Assembly: GCF_000235365.1 (NCBI RefSeq)
Contig: NC_016453.1
Coordinates: 1,178,001 to 1,242,000 of the forward strand
Direction of reading: 5' to 3'
From: Eremothecium cymbalariae DBVPG#7215
Lineage: Eukaryota; Ascomycota; Saccharomycetes; Saccharomycetales; Saccharomycetaceae
Length of the DNA stretch: 64,000 nucleotides
Shown: positions 30,256-40,203 of the stretch, one piece after another
Position numbering within the stretch: position 1 is the stretch's first letter
How the letters are laid out: each line of letters opens with the position of its first letter
Position numbers and translations under genes: made by a program
Notes under the pieces: model-generated
Database searches by the model: none
Told to the model about the DNA's origin: nothing
Seen by the model: only the letters and a program-made list of their open reading frames with translations

Positions 30256-30517
30256 AAAGAACGTTAAATAATTGAATAAAAGAACGTTTGTGTGCTTATA
30301 TATATACAGCACTATTATGTGGAAGTGTAAGTGTACTTGGTGAGACGTCATGTCGGCTATGTATGTACCGGACAATACGAAGATATGCAAGCCACTTTTT
30401 TGCTTAGATGTATATATCTTTATCCCCTCATGACAAGACCTAGCAAATAACAATTTATCTTGTCTACAAAGCGGTACAAGCTAAGGGGCGCTCATATTCA
30501 GGAATACCACCACCTAG

Positions 30518-31392
30518 ATGAAACTGATACAAGAATGGGTTTGGTGCTTTTGGAATTATCTATATTCGTTTTTCAATCAACGTCAAGTATGTATTAAATT
30601 ACTTGGGCATGCATGTGCTTGCCTCGACTACTCAATTTCAAGGAAGAAAACTAACATAGCCAAAAGCTTAATATTGCGGTGGTGGGGCTTCAGAATAGTG
30701 GTAAAACCAGTTTAGGCAATCTTCTAACGGGCCACAAGTTTGTGGCAGACACTATACCTACGCTTGGCATTGATATTAAGCGTGCTACTGTTGGCCAAAC
30801 CTTAATTCAGGTATATGACTTGGCAGGCCAGACGAGACACAAATTCCTCTGGAATCGCTGTTTCGACAAAGTAGACCTCATAATATACATGATGGACTTG
30901 AGTGATGCCACCAACTGGGAGACTGCTAAACAAACGTTGCACGAAGTGCTTGTGACTACTAGCTATGATCAAGTGCCTGTGCTAATTTTAGGGAACAAAA
31001 TCGACCTTGCAGACTCGCCGCCTTTGGCTAGTCAGGACGATATGGCGCTCGGAATCCCAGTACCCTCTCAACAAAGCCGCCGCAGCATCAGCCTATCATC
31101 CAATTCGAGGACCCTCCACCAGAGCCCCTATCATTGGAAGTTTATGACTCCGTTATTGAGTCATTACGACTACGACGATATTCCAAAGTACCAGATTGAT
31201 GCCACAAACCAATACTTGTTGAAAAATATTCAAATATTCTCTAAAGAAATAGGATTAGATCTCAGAAATGGAATTCTACATATGAATGATGACTCTGTTC
31301 TTGCCATGGATAGAGACATCGGTATTTTTGCAATAAGTTGTAAGGACGGCAACAGTGTGGATGATGTGATCGACTGGATACTACAGCTGTGA
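30518..31392 (+). CDS. ARL8-like small GTPase, two exons (30518-30586, 30667-31392)
   Basis: Joining 30,518-30,586 to 30,667-31,392 gives a 264-residue ARF-family GTPase. The N-terminus is an aromatic amphipathic helix (MKLIQEWVWCFWNYLY) without the Gly2 needed for myristoylation, as in Arl8. G1 is GLQNSGKT (residues 30-37), Thr55 is in IPTLGID (switch 1), switch 2 is DLAGQ (74-78) in place of the usual DxGGQ, and GNKID (132-136) and SCK (247-249) bind the base. Arl8 links lysosomes to kinesin in animals. About 80 extra residues, partly Ser/Gln-rich, lie between NKID and SCK. S.c. has no Arl8, so this gene has no baker's-yeast counterpart. It lies between YDR476C and the JIP4-type gene. Confidence 0.82.
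30587..30666 (+). other. Spliceosomal intron in the ARL8-like gene
   Basis: An 80-base intron: donor GTATGT at 30,587, branch site CTAAC at 30,651-30,655 and acceptor AAAAG ending at 30,666. Exon 1 ends on a complete codon (phase 0). Without splicing the frame does not place the amphipathic helix next to the G1 motif; with splicing the join reads ...NQRQ-LNIAVVGLQ. Confidence 0.85.
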
Positions 31393-31694
31393 CACTTAAC
31401 TACTCTCACAGTCTTTATCTAGAACCCATCATAACAATTGACATCACACAACCCATCCAAATACGCTCTTGACAGTCCTGCATCTCTTTCTAGATAGATA
31501 CTCTATTGGACCAATTGCATGATGAGCTATATCGTGATGATGAGGCTTATGGAAAAAAGAAACAAAGCTGGAAAAAGCGAAGCAAATGAAATAAAGGCCA
31601 AAAGAGCTGTCTTTGTACCTCTGCATTTACAAACGTATAGATATTAAACATTGTATTTAGTAGGGGATTAGACGGTATCGGTTGCACTCAAGCA

Positions 31695-34241
31695 ATGGTT
31701 AATTTTGATTATCCACAAAAAGATTGGTATAAACATGTCAAGCTCTGTGGATGTACGGGATGTATCGCTGCCAGCAGGGAACAGAGCAGGAAACAGGAAT
31801 CTAGTACGGTAAAGACGATGAATCATGGATATCTTGATAGTGGGATACTTAAAAATGATTCAACACCTGAGTTACCATTGTCACCTCAGAATTCGTCGCC
31901 CAGGAACTTTGTTCCAACAATATCTTTTGACACAGTTCCTATTCAAGGAGTTTCCCCTGACGATGAAGATGCAGAGGATTACTACGATTACAGCCATCCG
32001 TACAGTAATCCAGAGGGCAGCTCTTCTCAGTTAAATTATACGCTGGAGGAATACTACAACAACGAAGATACAAGCTACTATGCTGACTACCAAGGGAGCA
32101 GGGGATATTTAGGGATAGATGACTGGAATAGTGGTGCATCCACTGCTGCATCCAAGTCTCCCAGCAAGTATTCTGGCAGGGCCTTTTCGGCAGCTAAATT
32201 TGATGTGTTACCGGATGGAAGACGTGTTAGAATTGATTATCCTAGTAAGCCGACGATATTGAGTGATTCTTTTGTGATCAATAAGACGCATAAGGATTGG
32301 AGGCAGAAATGGAAGGAAAGAAAAGTTCAAATAGAGATGCGCAAGTTCCATGAAGATTCTCTTTGGTACCGTTATCCAGACATTTTATTCCCGAAGACCA
32401 ATGTAGATCTTTCTGACTTGCCGGTTATCAACGATGAGGGAGTAGCATACAATTCTAACGAGCGCGCTAACATGAAGCGCATTGCCAAGGTAGTGAGGAC
32501 CCCTGTAGGGTTTCCTGTCTCTCCTAGAATTATTTTGTGTCATATAAGTGGGAGGATGCATACGTGGGTAGCATTGGACTGGGCTTTAAAAAGTTTTATT
32601 ACTGATTCTGATCATGTAGTTGTCGTGGCAAATTTGCCTAAAATGGCATCTCGTTTTGGCCGCTCTAGTAGGTCCACATCCAGGTCCAGGTCCAGGTCGA
32701 GATCTAGATCTGTGAGAAGATCTTCAAGCACCAACCCGAACTCCTCATTTGGTTCGCACAATGTGGAAACAATGGTTAAATACAAAAACGAAGAATGGTG
32801 TGAGGGGTATACTGTCGGAGATATTGAACAAGTTTTAGCTAATTTGATCCAATACATCACGTTCATCATACCTCCCACGAGAGCTATAAAAATTACAGTG
32901 GAAATAATGATTGGGACCACAAAGCAAGTGATGATTGAAGTGTTGAACTTACACTCTCCAGATTTGCTTGTAGCGGCTACCACTCAGTATAAAGAAAATG
33001 ATAGTTTAATCGAACATGGTTCACAGAGGCTCACATCCGTATTGGCTACATACTATCCACTTCCTGTGTTCCTGATTCCGGCCAAGCGTATGTTTCTGTT
33101 CGGAATGCAACTCGAAAAAGGTATAATCAATAAGCAGAAATTATTGTATGGTATGCCAGACCGGCAAAAGATCATATCCGTAAAATCTACTCCTGTGCTG
33201 CCATCCAACTCAACTGCAGCAGCATCTAAAAAGGAACTTCTAGCTGGAGTGCTACATGATGATGATGAGCAGGACCATGGTGATGACGATGATGATGGGC
33301 GTGATGATGACGACGACGACGACGACGACGACGACGAAAAAGAGGACGTCGAAGAGCCCTCTTTTATTTTAGGTGGTGAACGAGAAATCGATGACAGTGA
33401 AATAACTAGCATTGATAGTGAGGAATCGCGGTCAATCGCTGAGAATGGAGATGAGACGAATAACTTAAAAAACTCTATGACAAGAGTTTCTAAATTAAGA
33501 GATTATTATAGACAAAAGATCCAGAAAAGTTTTTCAATGATTAACCAAAATCCATCTCTATCAGCTCAGGAAAAATATGTCTCAAAGTTTAATACGGTTA
33601 TTAACGCGTCAATTAAGTTTACTAATGAGTTAGAAAGTACAAATTCTCCATCTATTTTAGAATTGCAAAGGATTATAACGGGTGGAGAAAAACATAAGGG
33701 TTTTAGAAAGAAATCAATGTTGGATGTAGTTGACTTACCAGTATCAAAGCCAAAACCTAAACAACAAGCTGTCAATGTTGGACGTTCGGTACCTGGTGAT
33801 CCAACGCCCAAGAAGTCAACTAGAATCAAGTTTGAAGCTAACGTAAAAGGTGTGGATGGTTCAACAGCGCTACAGCAGTATACAAACGAAGATCCATTAG
33901 GAGAATTGCCACCGTTAAGACAAGTGAAATCTTTATCTCAATCTAACTTGAAAAAATATGGTTCGAACACATCCTTACGGAAGGTCCATAGTGCCAGTAA
34001 TGGTGGTGTTCTGAATAGCTCAAAATCTAACGACTATGCCACTTTGTCTAACAATAAAAGGAAGCGTGGCTTCTTAGGTTCTTTATTTGGATCTAGTCGC
34101 ACTGGAAGCGCTAGCAGTATCAATCCTAATATTACATCTCCCCCTACAAGTCGAAGAAGTAGCATCAGCAGTAATGAAAACATTGCTGCTGTCACATCCA
34201 ATATAGGTAAGCGCAAAAAGAAATGGGGGTTTTTAAAATAA
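31695..34241 (+). CDS. JIP4: Jip4/YOR019W-type universal-stress-protein-like protein
   Basis: An 848-residue protein; S.c. has the ohnologs JIP4 (YDR475C) and YOR019W, both of unknown role. The N-terminus holds FDYPQKDWYKHVKLCGCTGCIAAS with a CGCTGC cluster. A universal-stress-protein fold covers about residues 275-460 (PRIILCHISGRMHTWVALDWALKSF to PLPVFLIPAKRM), interrupted by a Ser/Arg repeat near 325-345. A long run of Asp lies near residues 525-550, coded by GAC/GAT repeats. The basic, Ser-rich tail ends KRKKKWGFLK. Position between YDR476C and PRP3 agrees with the S.c. order. Confidence 0.85.
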   Translation: MVNFDYPQKDWYKHVKLCGCTGCIAASREQSRKQESSTVKTMNHGYLDSGILKNDSTPELPLSPQNSSPRNFVPTISFDTVPIQGVSPDDEDAEDYYDYSHPYSNPEGSSSQLNYTLEEYYNNEDTSYYADYQGSRGYLGIDDWNSGASTAASKSPSKYSGRAFSAAKFDVLPDGRRVRIDYPSKPTILSDSFVINKTHKDWRQKWKERKVQIEMRKFHEDSLWYRYPDILFPKTNVDLSDLPVINDEGVAYNSNERANMKRIAKVVRTPVGFPVSPRIILCHISGRMHTWVALDWALKSFITDSDHVVVVANLPKMASRFGRSSRSTSRSRSRSRSRSVRRSSSTNPNSSFGSHNVETMVKYKNEEWCEGYTVGDIEQVLANLIQYITFIIPPTRAIKITVEIMIGTTKQVMIEVLNLHSPDLLVAATTQYKENDSLIEHGSQRLTSVLATYYPLPVFLIPAKRMFLFGMQLEKGIINKQKLLYGMPDRQKIISVKSTPVLPSNSTAAASKKELLAGVLHDDDEQDHGDDDDDGRDDDDDDDDDDDEKEDVEEPSFILGGEREIDDSEITSIDSEESRSIAENGDETNNLKNSMTRVSKLRDYYRQKIQKSFSMINQNPSLSAQEKYVSKFNTVINASIKFTNELESTNSPSILELQRIITGGEKHKGFRKKSMLDVVDLPVSKPKPKQQAVNVGRSVPGDPTPKKSTRIKFEANVKGVDGSTALQQYTNEDPLGELPPLRQVKSLSQSNLKKYGSNTSLRKVHSASNGGVLNSSKSNDYATLSNNKRKRGFLGSLFGSSRTGSASSINPNITSPPTSRRSSISSNENIAAVTSNIGKRKKKWGFLK

Positions 34242-34361
34242 CATGAGAATCCATATAAAGAAAGTGCCTGGTGAATCGATTTAATACCTCAAACTGCATA
34301 CGATTCTATAAATACCGATTGAAGATTTTATAAATGCATAATCTGCTGTAGTTCTTTAGCG

Positions 34362-34389
34362 AATTAATTAATTAGTTAATTAATTAATT
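34362..34389. repeat. Palindromic AATTAATT repeat
   Basis: Repeated AATT/TTAA units form a near-perfect inverted repeat centred at 34,375, in the 343-base gap between the JIP4-type gene and PRP3. The rest of the gap is AT-rich with no gene. The palindrome could act as a transcription terminator or promoter element; nothing decides this. Confidence 0.6.
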
Positions 34390-34584
34390 TTTTAATGTGA
34401 TATCTCCTCCAGAAACAAAATGCCTGTTTTAAAAAGGTGATGATGAAAAATAAATATCATACATATTTATATAATCTTCAAATTTTGAACATCGAAACCA
34501 AATATCATCTCATCATACCTTTCTTATGGAGATAGCCTAAAGATTGACAATCGTTTTCTGTAGAATTCATTAAAAAATAGCATA

Positions 34585-35874
34585 ATGTCTAAGAAAGCGG
34601 AACATAAAACCAAAAGCAAAGGTTTAGAAACCGAATTGCACCCTGCTTTACGTTCATCGAACTTGAATCTGCTAAGATCAAAACGGCAAAATCCTTATTT
34701 AGATGATAGTACTAATGCAGTAAGTCGTAACAAGCAGCACAAGGGTCTGTTCCAATTCTTTGCACCTGGGGAAGTTATCAAACAAGCAGAGCAGTTACGA
34801 AAGCAAAAGGCGGAGGAACTCGAACTACAACAAAAGGAGTCTGAACGTAAAGCCAGTGAAGAAAAAGAACGGAGGTTGCAAATAGCCGCTGGGGAGTTAC
34901 CAGATGATGATGAAGTGTGCTACATTAATGAAATCAGTTCAACTCCCATTATTGAGTGGTGGGATAAAAAGTATCTCAAAGATGCCCAATATAAAGAGAT
35001 TCACAAAAAGTACAGTATATCGTATGAGAACATACAAGATGAAAGTGAAGATGAATATGAGGATGATGATGAGGAGGAAGATAGGCCGAGTATCCGGTTT
35101 GTCAAGCATCCATTGCCAATTAAAACAACTGTTCTTAGCAGTGCCAGCGCAGTACCGAAGGTTTATTTGACGAAGATGGAGCAACGAAAGATCAGACGTA
35201 ATCAACGAAAGATCATCCGCCAGGAGAAAGAAGAGAAGGTAAGGCTAGGACTGGAGCCTAAACCAACTCCAAAGGTGAAATTGAGTAATATGATGCATAC
35301 TTTTGAAAATGATAATAGTTTACAGGACCCAACTAAATGGGAACAGCTTGTCAAGCAACAGGTAGATGCTCGTAATAAGAAGCATCTACAGATGAACGAA
35401 CAAAGACACCAAGAAGCTAAAGCGAAAAAAGCTGCTGCTCAGCAGACACTGAAACAACAAGAAGGTAACGTCTGTAGAATTTACAGATTTACAACCCTGC
35501 AAAATCCCAAAATTCGCTACAAAATATCAGTTAATGCCAAACAGTTACATCTGAAAGGATGCTGCCTACATATACAAGAGGGACTTGGAATCATTATAAC
35601 CATTGGAACGGAAAAGTCGTCTAAGTTCTTTCAAAAGCTAGTCACTTCGCGCATCCAATGGACAGAGACTTTTACCAACAAGCAGACCAACGAAACCATC
35701 AAATGTCCCAATGCAAAATGCGAGTTAGTCTGGGAAGGGATACTTGGAGACCACAGGTTTAGAGGTTGGTTTATGAAACCATGCAGAGACAGACAAGAAT
35801 TAACAGACATTTTAAGCAAATCAGGCAATGAAACCTTCAGCCACATACCACTAAAACTACCTGATGAAGTCTGA
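34585..35874 (+). CDS. PRP3: U4/U6 snRNP splicing factor Prp3
   Basis: A 429-residue protein (S.c. 469). Prp3 binds the U4/U6 stem II and the 3' tail of U6 in the tri-snRNP. The PRP3 domain begins with QFFAPGEVIKQAEQLRKQKAEE and includes IEWWDKKYL near residue 127; a basic stretch KVYLTKMEQRKIRRNQRK is near 190-208. The C-terminal DUF1115 ferredoxin-like domain starts near residue 295 (CRIYRFTTLQNPKIRYKISVNA) and carries the CELVWEG and RFRGWF elements. Acidic repeats near 155-165 are linkers. It is convergent with HSP10. Confidence 0.93.
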   Translation: MSKKAEHKTKSKGLETELHPALRSSNLNLLRSKRQNPYLDDSTNAVSRNKQHKGLFQFFAPGEVIKQAEQLRKQKAEELELQQKESERKASEEKERRLQIAAGELPDDDEVCYINEISSTPIIEWWDKKYLKDAQYKEIHKKYSISYENIQDESEDEYEDDDEEEDRPSIRFVKHPLPIKTTVLSSASAVPKVYLTKMEQRKIRRNQRKIIRQEKEEKVRLGLEPKPTPKVKLSNMMHTFENDNSLQDPTKWEQLVKQQVDARNKKHLQMNEQRHQEAKAKKAAAQQTLKQQEGNVCRIYRFTTLQNPKIRYKISVNAKQLHLKGCCLHIQEGLGIIITIGTEKSSKFFQKLVTSRIQWTETFTNKQTNETIKCPNAKCELVWEGILGDHRFRGWFMKPCRDRQELTDILSKSGNETFSHIPLKLPDEV

Positions 35875-36080
35875 GACGCATTCATTTAAAAAGTCGCTAT
35901 TTACATGGGCTTATATATAAAGAAAGGACACGGCGTTTCTGCAAGCAGACTGCACCATAAACCTCTCTCTCCCCCCTTGAAACGGACGTTTCACTATGCA
36001 AAGGGAATCAACATATGTAAACGTGGAAATAATAACCCCTTCCAATTTCTCCCCCGTTCCGCCAAAACTCTAGGTTTCAT

Positions 36081-36395
36081 TCATTCCTGGATCTTTGCCA
36101 AGATCTCAGAGTCCCTGAACAAAATCACCTCATCGTCCTTGTTCAACTTGATAGTGGAGCCACCAAACTGTGGAATTAGAACCTTATCGCCAACTTCCAC
36201 ACTAGGAGTCACCTTTTCACCTTGAGCATTCGTAAACCCGGGACCAACCGCCAAAACAGTCGCTTGGTTTAACTTCTCAACATTTTTCTCGGGAAGATAC
36301 AAACCAGAAGCAGTCTTTGCTTCAGCCTTAACTCTTTGAACCAACACACGGTCCAAAAGTGGTACAATAGACTTGGCAGACTTTAAAAACGACAT
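36081..36395 (-). CDS. HSP10: Mitochondrial co-chaperonin Hsp10
   Basis: A 104-residue GroES-family protein (S.c. 106) that caps the mitochondrial Hsp60 chamber. The frame is open further upstream to 36,476, but the family N-terminus (MSFLKSAKSIVPLLDRVLVQR) begins at the ATG at 36,395, so that start is used. The mobile loop (AKTASGLYLPEK) and the roof/β-barrel segments (GDKVLIPQFGGS) are intact. It diverges from MCO10, as YOR020C and YOR020W-A do in S.c. A GAA-nn-TTC pair at 36,623-36,630 is only a weak heat-shock element. Confidence 0.97.
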   Translation of the reverse strand: MSFLKSAKSIVPLLDRVLVQRVKAEAKTASGLYLPEKNVEKLNQATVLAVGPGFTNAQGEKVTPSVEVGDKVLIPQFGGSTIKLNKDDEVILFRDSEILAKIQE

Positions 36396-36661
36396 CTTGC
36401 AACACAACTTAGGAAATAAAGGATCAGACAAACAAAATATCAACACAGGCGGAGACTGTTCGTTACTATCAGACAACTATCCAAACGCAACTGATCAGAG
36501 ACGATACCACTGCATATATATACATGTAATAAGTAAAAGCTTTATATTAAAATCCAAGACATTTTTCTTCGTCGTCACGAGCAAGTACACGGCTGCGGAT
36601 TTCGCTCAGGGTAAGAGATCTAGAAAATTCTATCGTGAAACGTGATATCACCTGCAATCTA

Positions 36662-36687
36662 GTCACGTGAATTCAAAGGTCACGTGA
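36662..36687. promoter_or_regulatory. Two Cbf1-type CACGTG sites in the HSP10-MCO10 divergent promoter
   Basis: GTCACGTGA occurs twice, at 36,662-36,670 and 36,679-36,687, in the 471-base divergent region. Cbf1 and bHLH partners use this core; two copies 17 bases apart, closer to MCO10, suggest a real control element. The rest of the region shows no gene. Confidence 0.5.
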
Positions 36688-36866
36688 TATGTTATATATC
36701 GTTTTATACGTGTTAAGTTTTCTGCCGTTTTGGAGTGGAGATTACCACTCAAAGGGAAAAGTACTAATGGTTTGAACCACAGAACTGTCAGCCGGTAGCT
36801 GAGGTTCTGACTTTGTGAAGCAACGTTATTGTAAAGCTGCAAGATATTCAAAGAGTCCAGATCTCA

Positions 36867-37088
36867 ATGGGGCAAGCCTATATGATTTTTGGCAGGGTTA
36901 TGCAACCCCATGTTTTGGCCCTTGCCACAATTGGGTCTGTTGCTGCGGGTGTAACGTATGCATCAATGGGCACTAAAAGGGTGGAACCACAGCAGCAAGC
37001 CGCTTTATTACCTTTAAAACAAGAAAGGGAGGAAGAGTTTGATCTTGAGAAACTAATCAGTGATTTCATTAAGGAAGAGGGTAAGTAG
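36867..37088 (+). CDS. MCO10: Mco10-type small subunit of mitochondrial ATP synthase
   Basis: A 73-residue protein (MGQAYMIFGRVMQPHVLALA...) with one hydrophobic segment at about residues 15-32 and an acidic, Lys-rich C-terminus (EEFDLEKLISDFIKEEGK). It resembles Atp19 (subunit k) and its S.c. relative Mco10 (YOR020W-A), which associate with dimers of ATP synthase in the inner membrane. Divergent placement from HSP10 is exactly that of YOR020W-A, so Mco10 is preferred over Atp19; the single copy could do both jobs. Confidence 0.75.
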   Translation: MGQAYMIFGRVMQPHVLALATIGSVAAGVTYASMGTKRVEPQQQAALLPLKQEREEEFDLEKLISDFIKEEGK

Positions 37089-37255
37089 GGTGCTCTTGAG
37101 GAGTTAAGGGCTTCCTTTTTTCCCTTTTTGTTACTGTTACTTTATGGCGCTTTGAATATAATGTGTATATATAGTTGGTATATATATATATATATACATA
37201 TATTTAGCTTTAGAGCCTAGATTCTTTTTTATCCTTATTTTATCAAGTCAATGAT

Positions 37256-37894
37256 TTACAGAAGATCGTCTAGGCTTTTTTCGGAGTCTTTTTTGATTAG
37301 TTCTAACATGCCTTCGGGAAGGATTGGTCTGGCATTATCATCCAGGATGTACCTGAAGGGCATTTCGGTAGCCTCATGCTTGCTGAATTTAAATTCAGGA
37401 TAATCAATAAATTTTATGTTCTCGAACGGGAGCTGTTTTTCAACAATTAACTGTGTAGTTCTTATGGCAGTGTCTGTGGTCATTTGTTTGTCACCTAATC
37501 TTTTGTTGATTAGAAGGTTTGGGTACTTTACCATGAGTTCGCTTGTGCGATCTCTTGGTGGATGATCACCCAAGATTCCTCCAAATACAAAGTAGTCATA
37601 TGCGTCTGCATCAGTTGGAGTTAGGCCTGTGGGGGCCCGTGGATCCAGCAAACAGACTCTCCTTTCGGCCAAGGGCTTTAGTTCTGGAAACACAACATTA
37701 ATCTTATCAATAGGTTCAGTAGTCCATTGCAATCCCAACTTTTTCAATAGGGCTGGAATATCTGATTCAGCTGTATTCTTAGGCAAAGATGTCAGAATCA
37801 AGTTTTCATGGCCAATATCACGAATGATCTGTGCATATTCCAAAGTAACCCATTCGCTAAAGCCAGCTTCCATATGTTCTATAATATATTTCAT
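37256..37894 (-). CDS. SFM1: SPOUT protein-arginine methyltransferase Sfm1
   Basis: A 212-residue SPOUT-fold enzyme (S.c. 213). Sfm1 methylates an arginine of ribosomal protein Rps3. The family N-terminus MKYIIEHMEAGFSEWVTLEY begins at the ATG at 37,894; the frame extends ten codons upstream only to a TTG. The trefoil-knot segments are visible: VCLLDPRAPTGLTPTDADAYDYFVFGGILGDHPPRDRT holds the cofactor-binding loop with the GGILGDHPP signature. It is followed by DDL1 on the same strand, as YOR021C and YOR022C. Confidence 0.93.
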   Translation of the reverse strand: MKYIIEHMEAGFSEWVTLEYAQIIRDIGHENLILTSLPKNTAESDIPALLKKLGLQWTTEPIDKINVVFPELKPLAERRVCLLDPRAPTGLTPTDADAYDYFVFGGILGDHPPRDRTSELMVKYPNLLINKRLGDKQMTTDTAIRTTQLIVEKQLPFENIKFIDYPEFKFSKHEATEMPFRYILDDNARPILPEGMLELIKKDSEKSLDDLL

Positions 37895-38044
37895 TTTTAA
37901 ACAGATATCTATCTTACTCCTCAAACACTTAAAGCCTTGTAATATATCACCAGTGAACTTCTGACTTATTCAGTGGTTTGTCTGTCAGAGATGCTTCGCT
38001 TCTGCGCAGGTTTTTCTCAGAAGGCTGGGCTCATTATGGCATCA

Positions 38045-39958
38045 TCATTTTTTTTCCACTTTACAAAACTGTTCTGTTACAGGCGATCGGATACGAAGAA
38101 GACATTCCAGTAGAAAATCAGCTATATCTTCTTCCTCAAAATAACTCACGTGGGCCTTAATCGCACTCAGAGTATCTGATTCCCAAGGCTTAACTTCAGG
38201 AGAGTAATCAACGCGGCCAAAGCTATTCAATTTGATAATTTTTTTAAATAGTGCTTCAGGCATCTTCGTAAGCTCTGCATTAGCGTCGTATTTAAAGGTG
38301 TCACCGAGTTCCTTCACCTTTACAGTGAACTGATTTTGAGTGGCAGATTCTATTATATGTTGACGATACTGTGCAAATCTTTTATCAATCAGGGGCTCCA
38401 TACGATAGGCAATCGGGTCACATGAATGGAATAAGTTGTAGAGCTCCTTACATTTTGGGCGTGCTACCTTTAGGTCTGAGTGTGGTTCTGTATCTGAATC
38501 GGTATATGAACCTATCTTTGTTTGTTGAATCAATTTGAAAACCCCCAAAGGGGATCCAATGGTAAAGAAGTTTTCTACTTCAAAGTCTAACGGATACTTG
38601 TCATGCTTCGATAACAAGTCGAAGAGGATTAAGGATCCTAATGAATGTCCGATCAAGCTAACTTTACGGTTAAACGAAGGATTATTTTCGCAAAATTTAG
38701 CAAAAGTTCTGTTTAGCCTGTCACATACATTTCTCATTATCAGGTCCTGATAATATTCTTCAGTATATATCAGCACATCCAAAGCAATATCTCCAAACAA
38801 TTTGCGTAAAGGTCGAATTCCATCAACTGTTATATCTAATAAGGTTGGTAATTCTGTGCTATCAATAGTAGAGTCCAGGTCTTCTGTATTAATACCGATA
38901 TGATGCCTCCAAGTAATTGGAAGTACCTGTATCCTGCTGTTGCTCTCCCAGTCTTTCGTTAAAGCATCATTTTTATTGAGCTGTTTCAATCGATCAGACT
39001 TAGAGTAAACCTGTTTCAAGTTGTTTCTTAACAAGTTGACAGTATGAGCAAAGTTCACGTATTCATATTTTTTACCTAAACTTTGGCCAATACCGTGTAC
39101 ACAGAATACTAAGTGATCCACTTCTCTATAGTTGGATTGCGGCTTAGTAGCAGGCTCCTCTTCATCGTTCGTTCTGTAATCCACCTCCATTTCCTCCTTC
39201 ATTACAGTATCTGCATGTTCATCCAAGATCTTCTTATTAGAGCCGTACAACAAATCCAGAAATTCCCAATTGAGCATATCTGATATTTTACCCAAATGCT
39301 TTGTCTGTCCTATGACTTGATGTTCTAAATCCAATGCTGCTTTCATAAGTACACCATGTCGCTGTTCTGAATAACCTTTTGATACCTTGCTAAATCCAAT
39401 TGGCATAAAATTGTTATTCCTTAATAAACTTAGTTGCAAACTACCGCCATAAAGCTCAGGAATCAATATGGCTTCTGTTTTCTTATCACCAACGAACAGT
39501 ACATATTTACCCTCTTCATAATCCCCTTCTAACTTAAATAAATCATGCCCTTCATCACACTGCAAAATATAATTCTCAATTTCTCGAACCAAGTTTTCAT
39601 CTAATGGCATGTTGTCTGAGTTAAACCATTCGCCGCGTCGAACTTCATATATCGGACCTTCCCAATATGAGGGCATTAATTGTCTAGTGTTCAAAGAAAC
39701 TTCAAATAGATAATCTTCGTTTACTGAAATTGGCAAGCTATACTCTTTATTCAACTGATAGAATCTTTCCAACCTCTCTGAATCATTATGGGAAAATGGA
39801 ATAAACTTCTTAGGGGCCAGCTTGGGTTTGTAGCTTGACTCAAAGGGTTTTTTGAGAGGGACGTCTGCAGCATAAAACCATCGCACTTCAGTAGAGCAAT
39901 GCCTATTAAACACCCTGGAAATTAAGAATACCAACTGTGTTCGGTTATTGAATCTCAT
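38045..39958 (-). CDS. DDL1: DDHD-domain phospholipase Ddl1
   Basis: A 637-residue member of the intracellular phospholipase A1 family (S.c. 715). Ddl1 hydrolyses phospholipids including those of mitochondria. The start at 39,958 gives an Arg-rich, hydroxylated N-terminus compatible with mitochondrial targeting; the frame upstream has only a TTG. Key parts are VHGIGQSLG near residue 285, the nucleophile elbow GHSLGS near 440, and the DDHD region with NLFHSCDPIAYRMEPLID near 510. An internal WWE-like segment precedes the lipase core. Confidence 0.88.
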   Translation of the reverse strand: MRFNNRTQLVFLISRVFNRHCSTEVRWFYAADVPLKKPFESSYKPKLAPKKFIPFSHNDSERLERFYQLNKEYSLPISVNEDYLFEVSLNTRQLMPSYWEGPIYEVRRGEWFNSDNMPLDENLVREIENYILQCDEGHDLFKLEGDYEEGKYVLFVGDKKTEAILIPELYGGSLQLSLLRNNNFMPIGFSKVSKGYSEQRHGVLMKAALDLEHQVIGQTKHLGKISDMLNWEFLDLLYGSNKKILDEHADTVMKEEMEVDYRTNDEEEPATKPQSNYREVDHLVFCVHGIGQSLGKKYEYVNFAHTVNLLRNNLKQVYSKSDRLKQLNKNDALTKDWESNSRIQVLPITWRHHIGINTEDLDSTIDSTELPTLLDITVDGIRPLRKLFGDIALDVLIYTEEYYQDLIMRNVCDRLNRTFAKFCENNPSFNRKVSLIGHSLGSLILFDLLSKHDKYPLDFEVENFFTIGSPLGVFKLIQQTKIGSYTDSDTEPHSDLKVARPKCKELYNLFHSCDPIAYRMEPLIDKRFAQYRQHIIESATQNQFTVKVKELGDTFKYDANAELTKMPEALFKKIIKLNSFGRVDYSPEVKPWESDTLSAIKAHVSYFEEEDIADFLLECLLRIRSPVTEQFCKVEKK

Positions 39959-40203
39959 AATAACTCTAAAACCTTCCTTGTTTTGTTCCAAGCTAATGAC
40001 CGATCAGAATTAATCCATCATTCAGCGAAGGCTTGTATTTTAATTGTATTTCAGTGGATACAACGCGCAGACCTCTCAATATTGAGCAGTGGTTAACAAC
40101 GTGCTTGTCTATACTTATGTCATCAACATAAGTAAAAAAAAACAGTAATCGATTGTCTGTATAATGCAAGACATATATATATATATATAATTACTAGATA
40201 TAT

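Noticed and set aside
36396..36476. 27-residue N-terminal extension of HSP10
   Set aside because: The family begins at MSFLKSAK; the extension has no homologous counterpart and no Hsp10 needs it for import.
36662..36687. Possible centromere, because of CACGTG (CDEI-like) sites next to AT-rich DNA
   Set aside because: No 80-160 base CDEII tract followed by a CDEIII CCGAA core is found here or at the other CACGTG sites (12,283; 42,219; 63,029).
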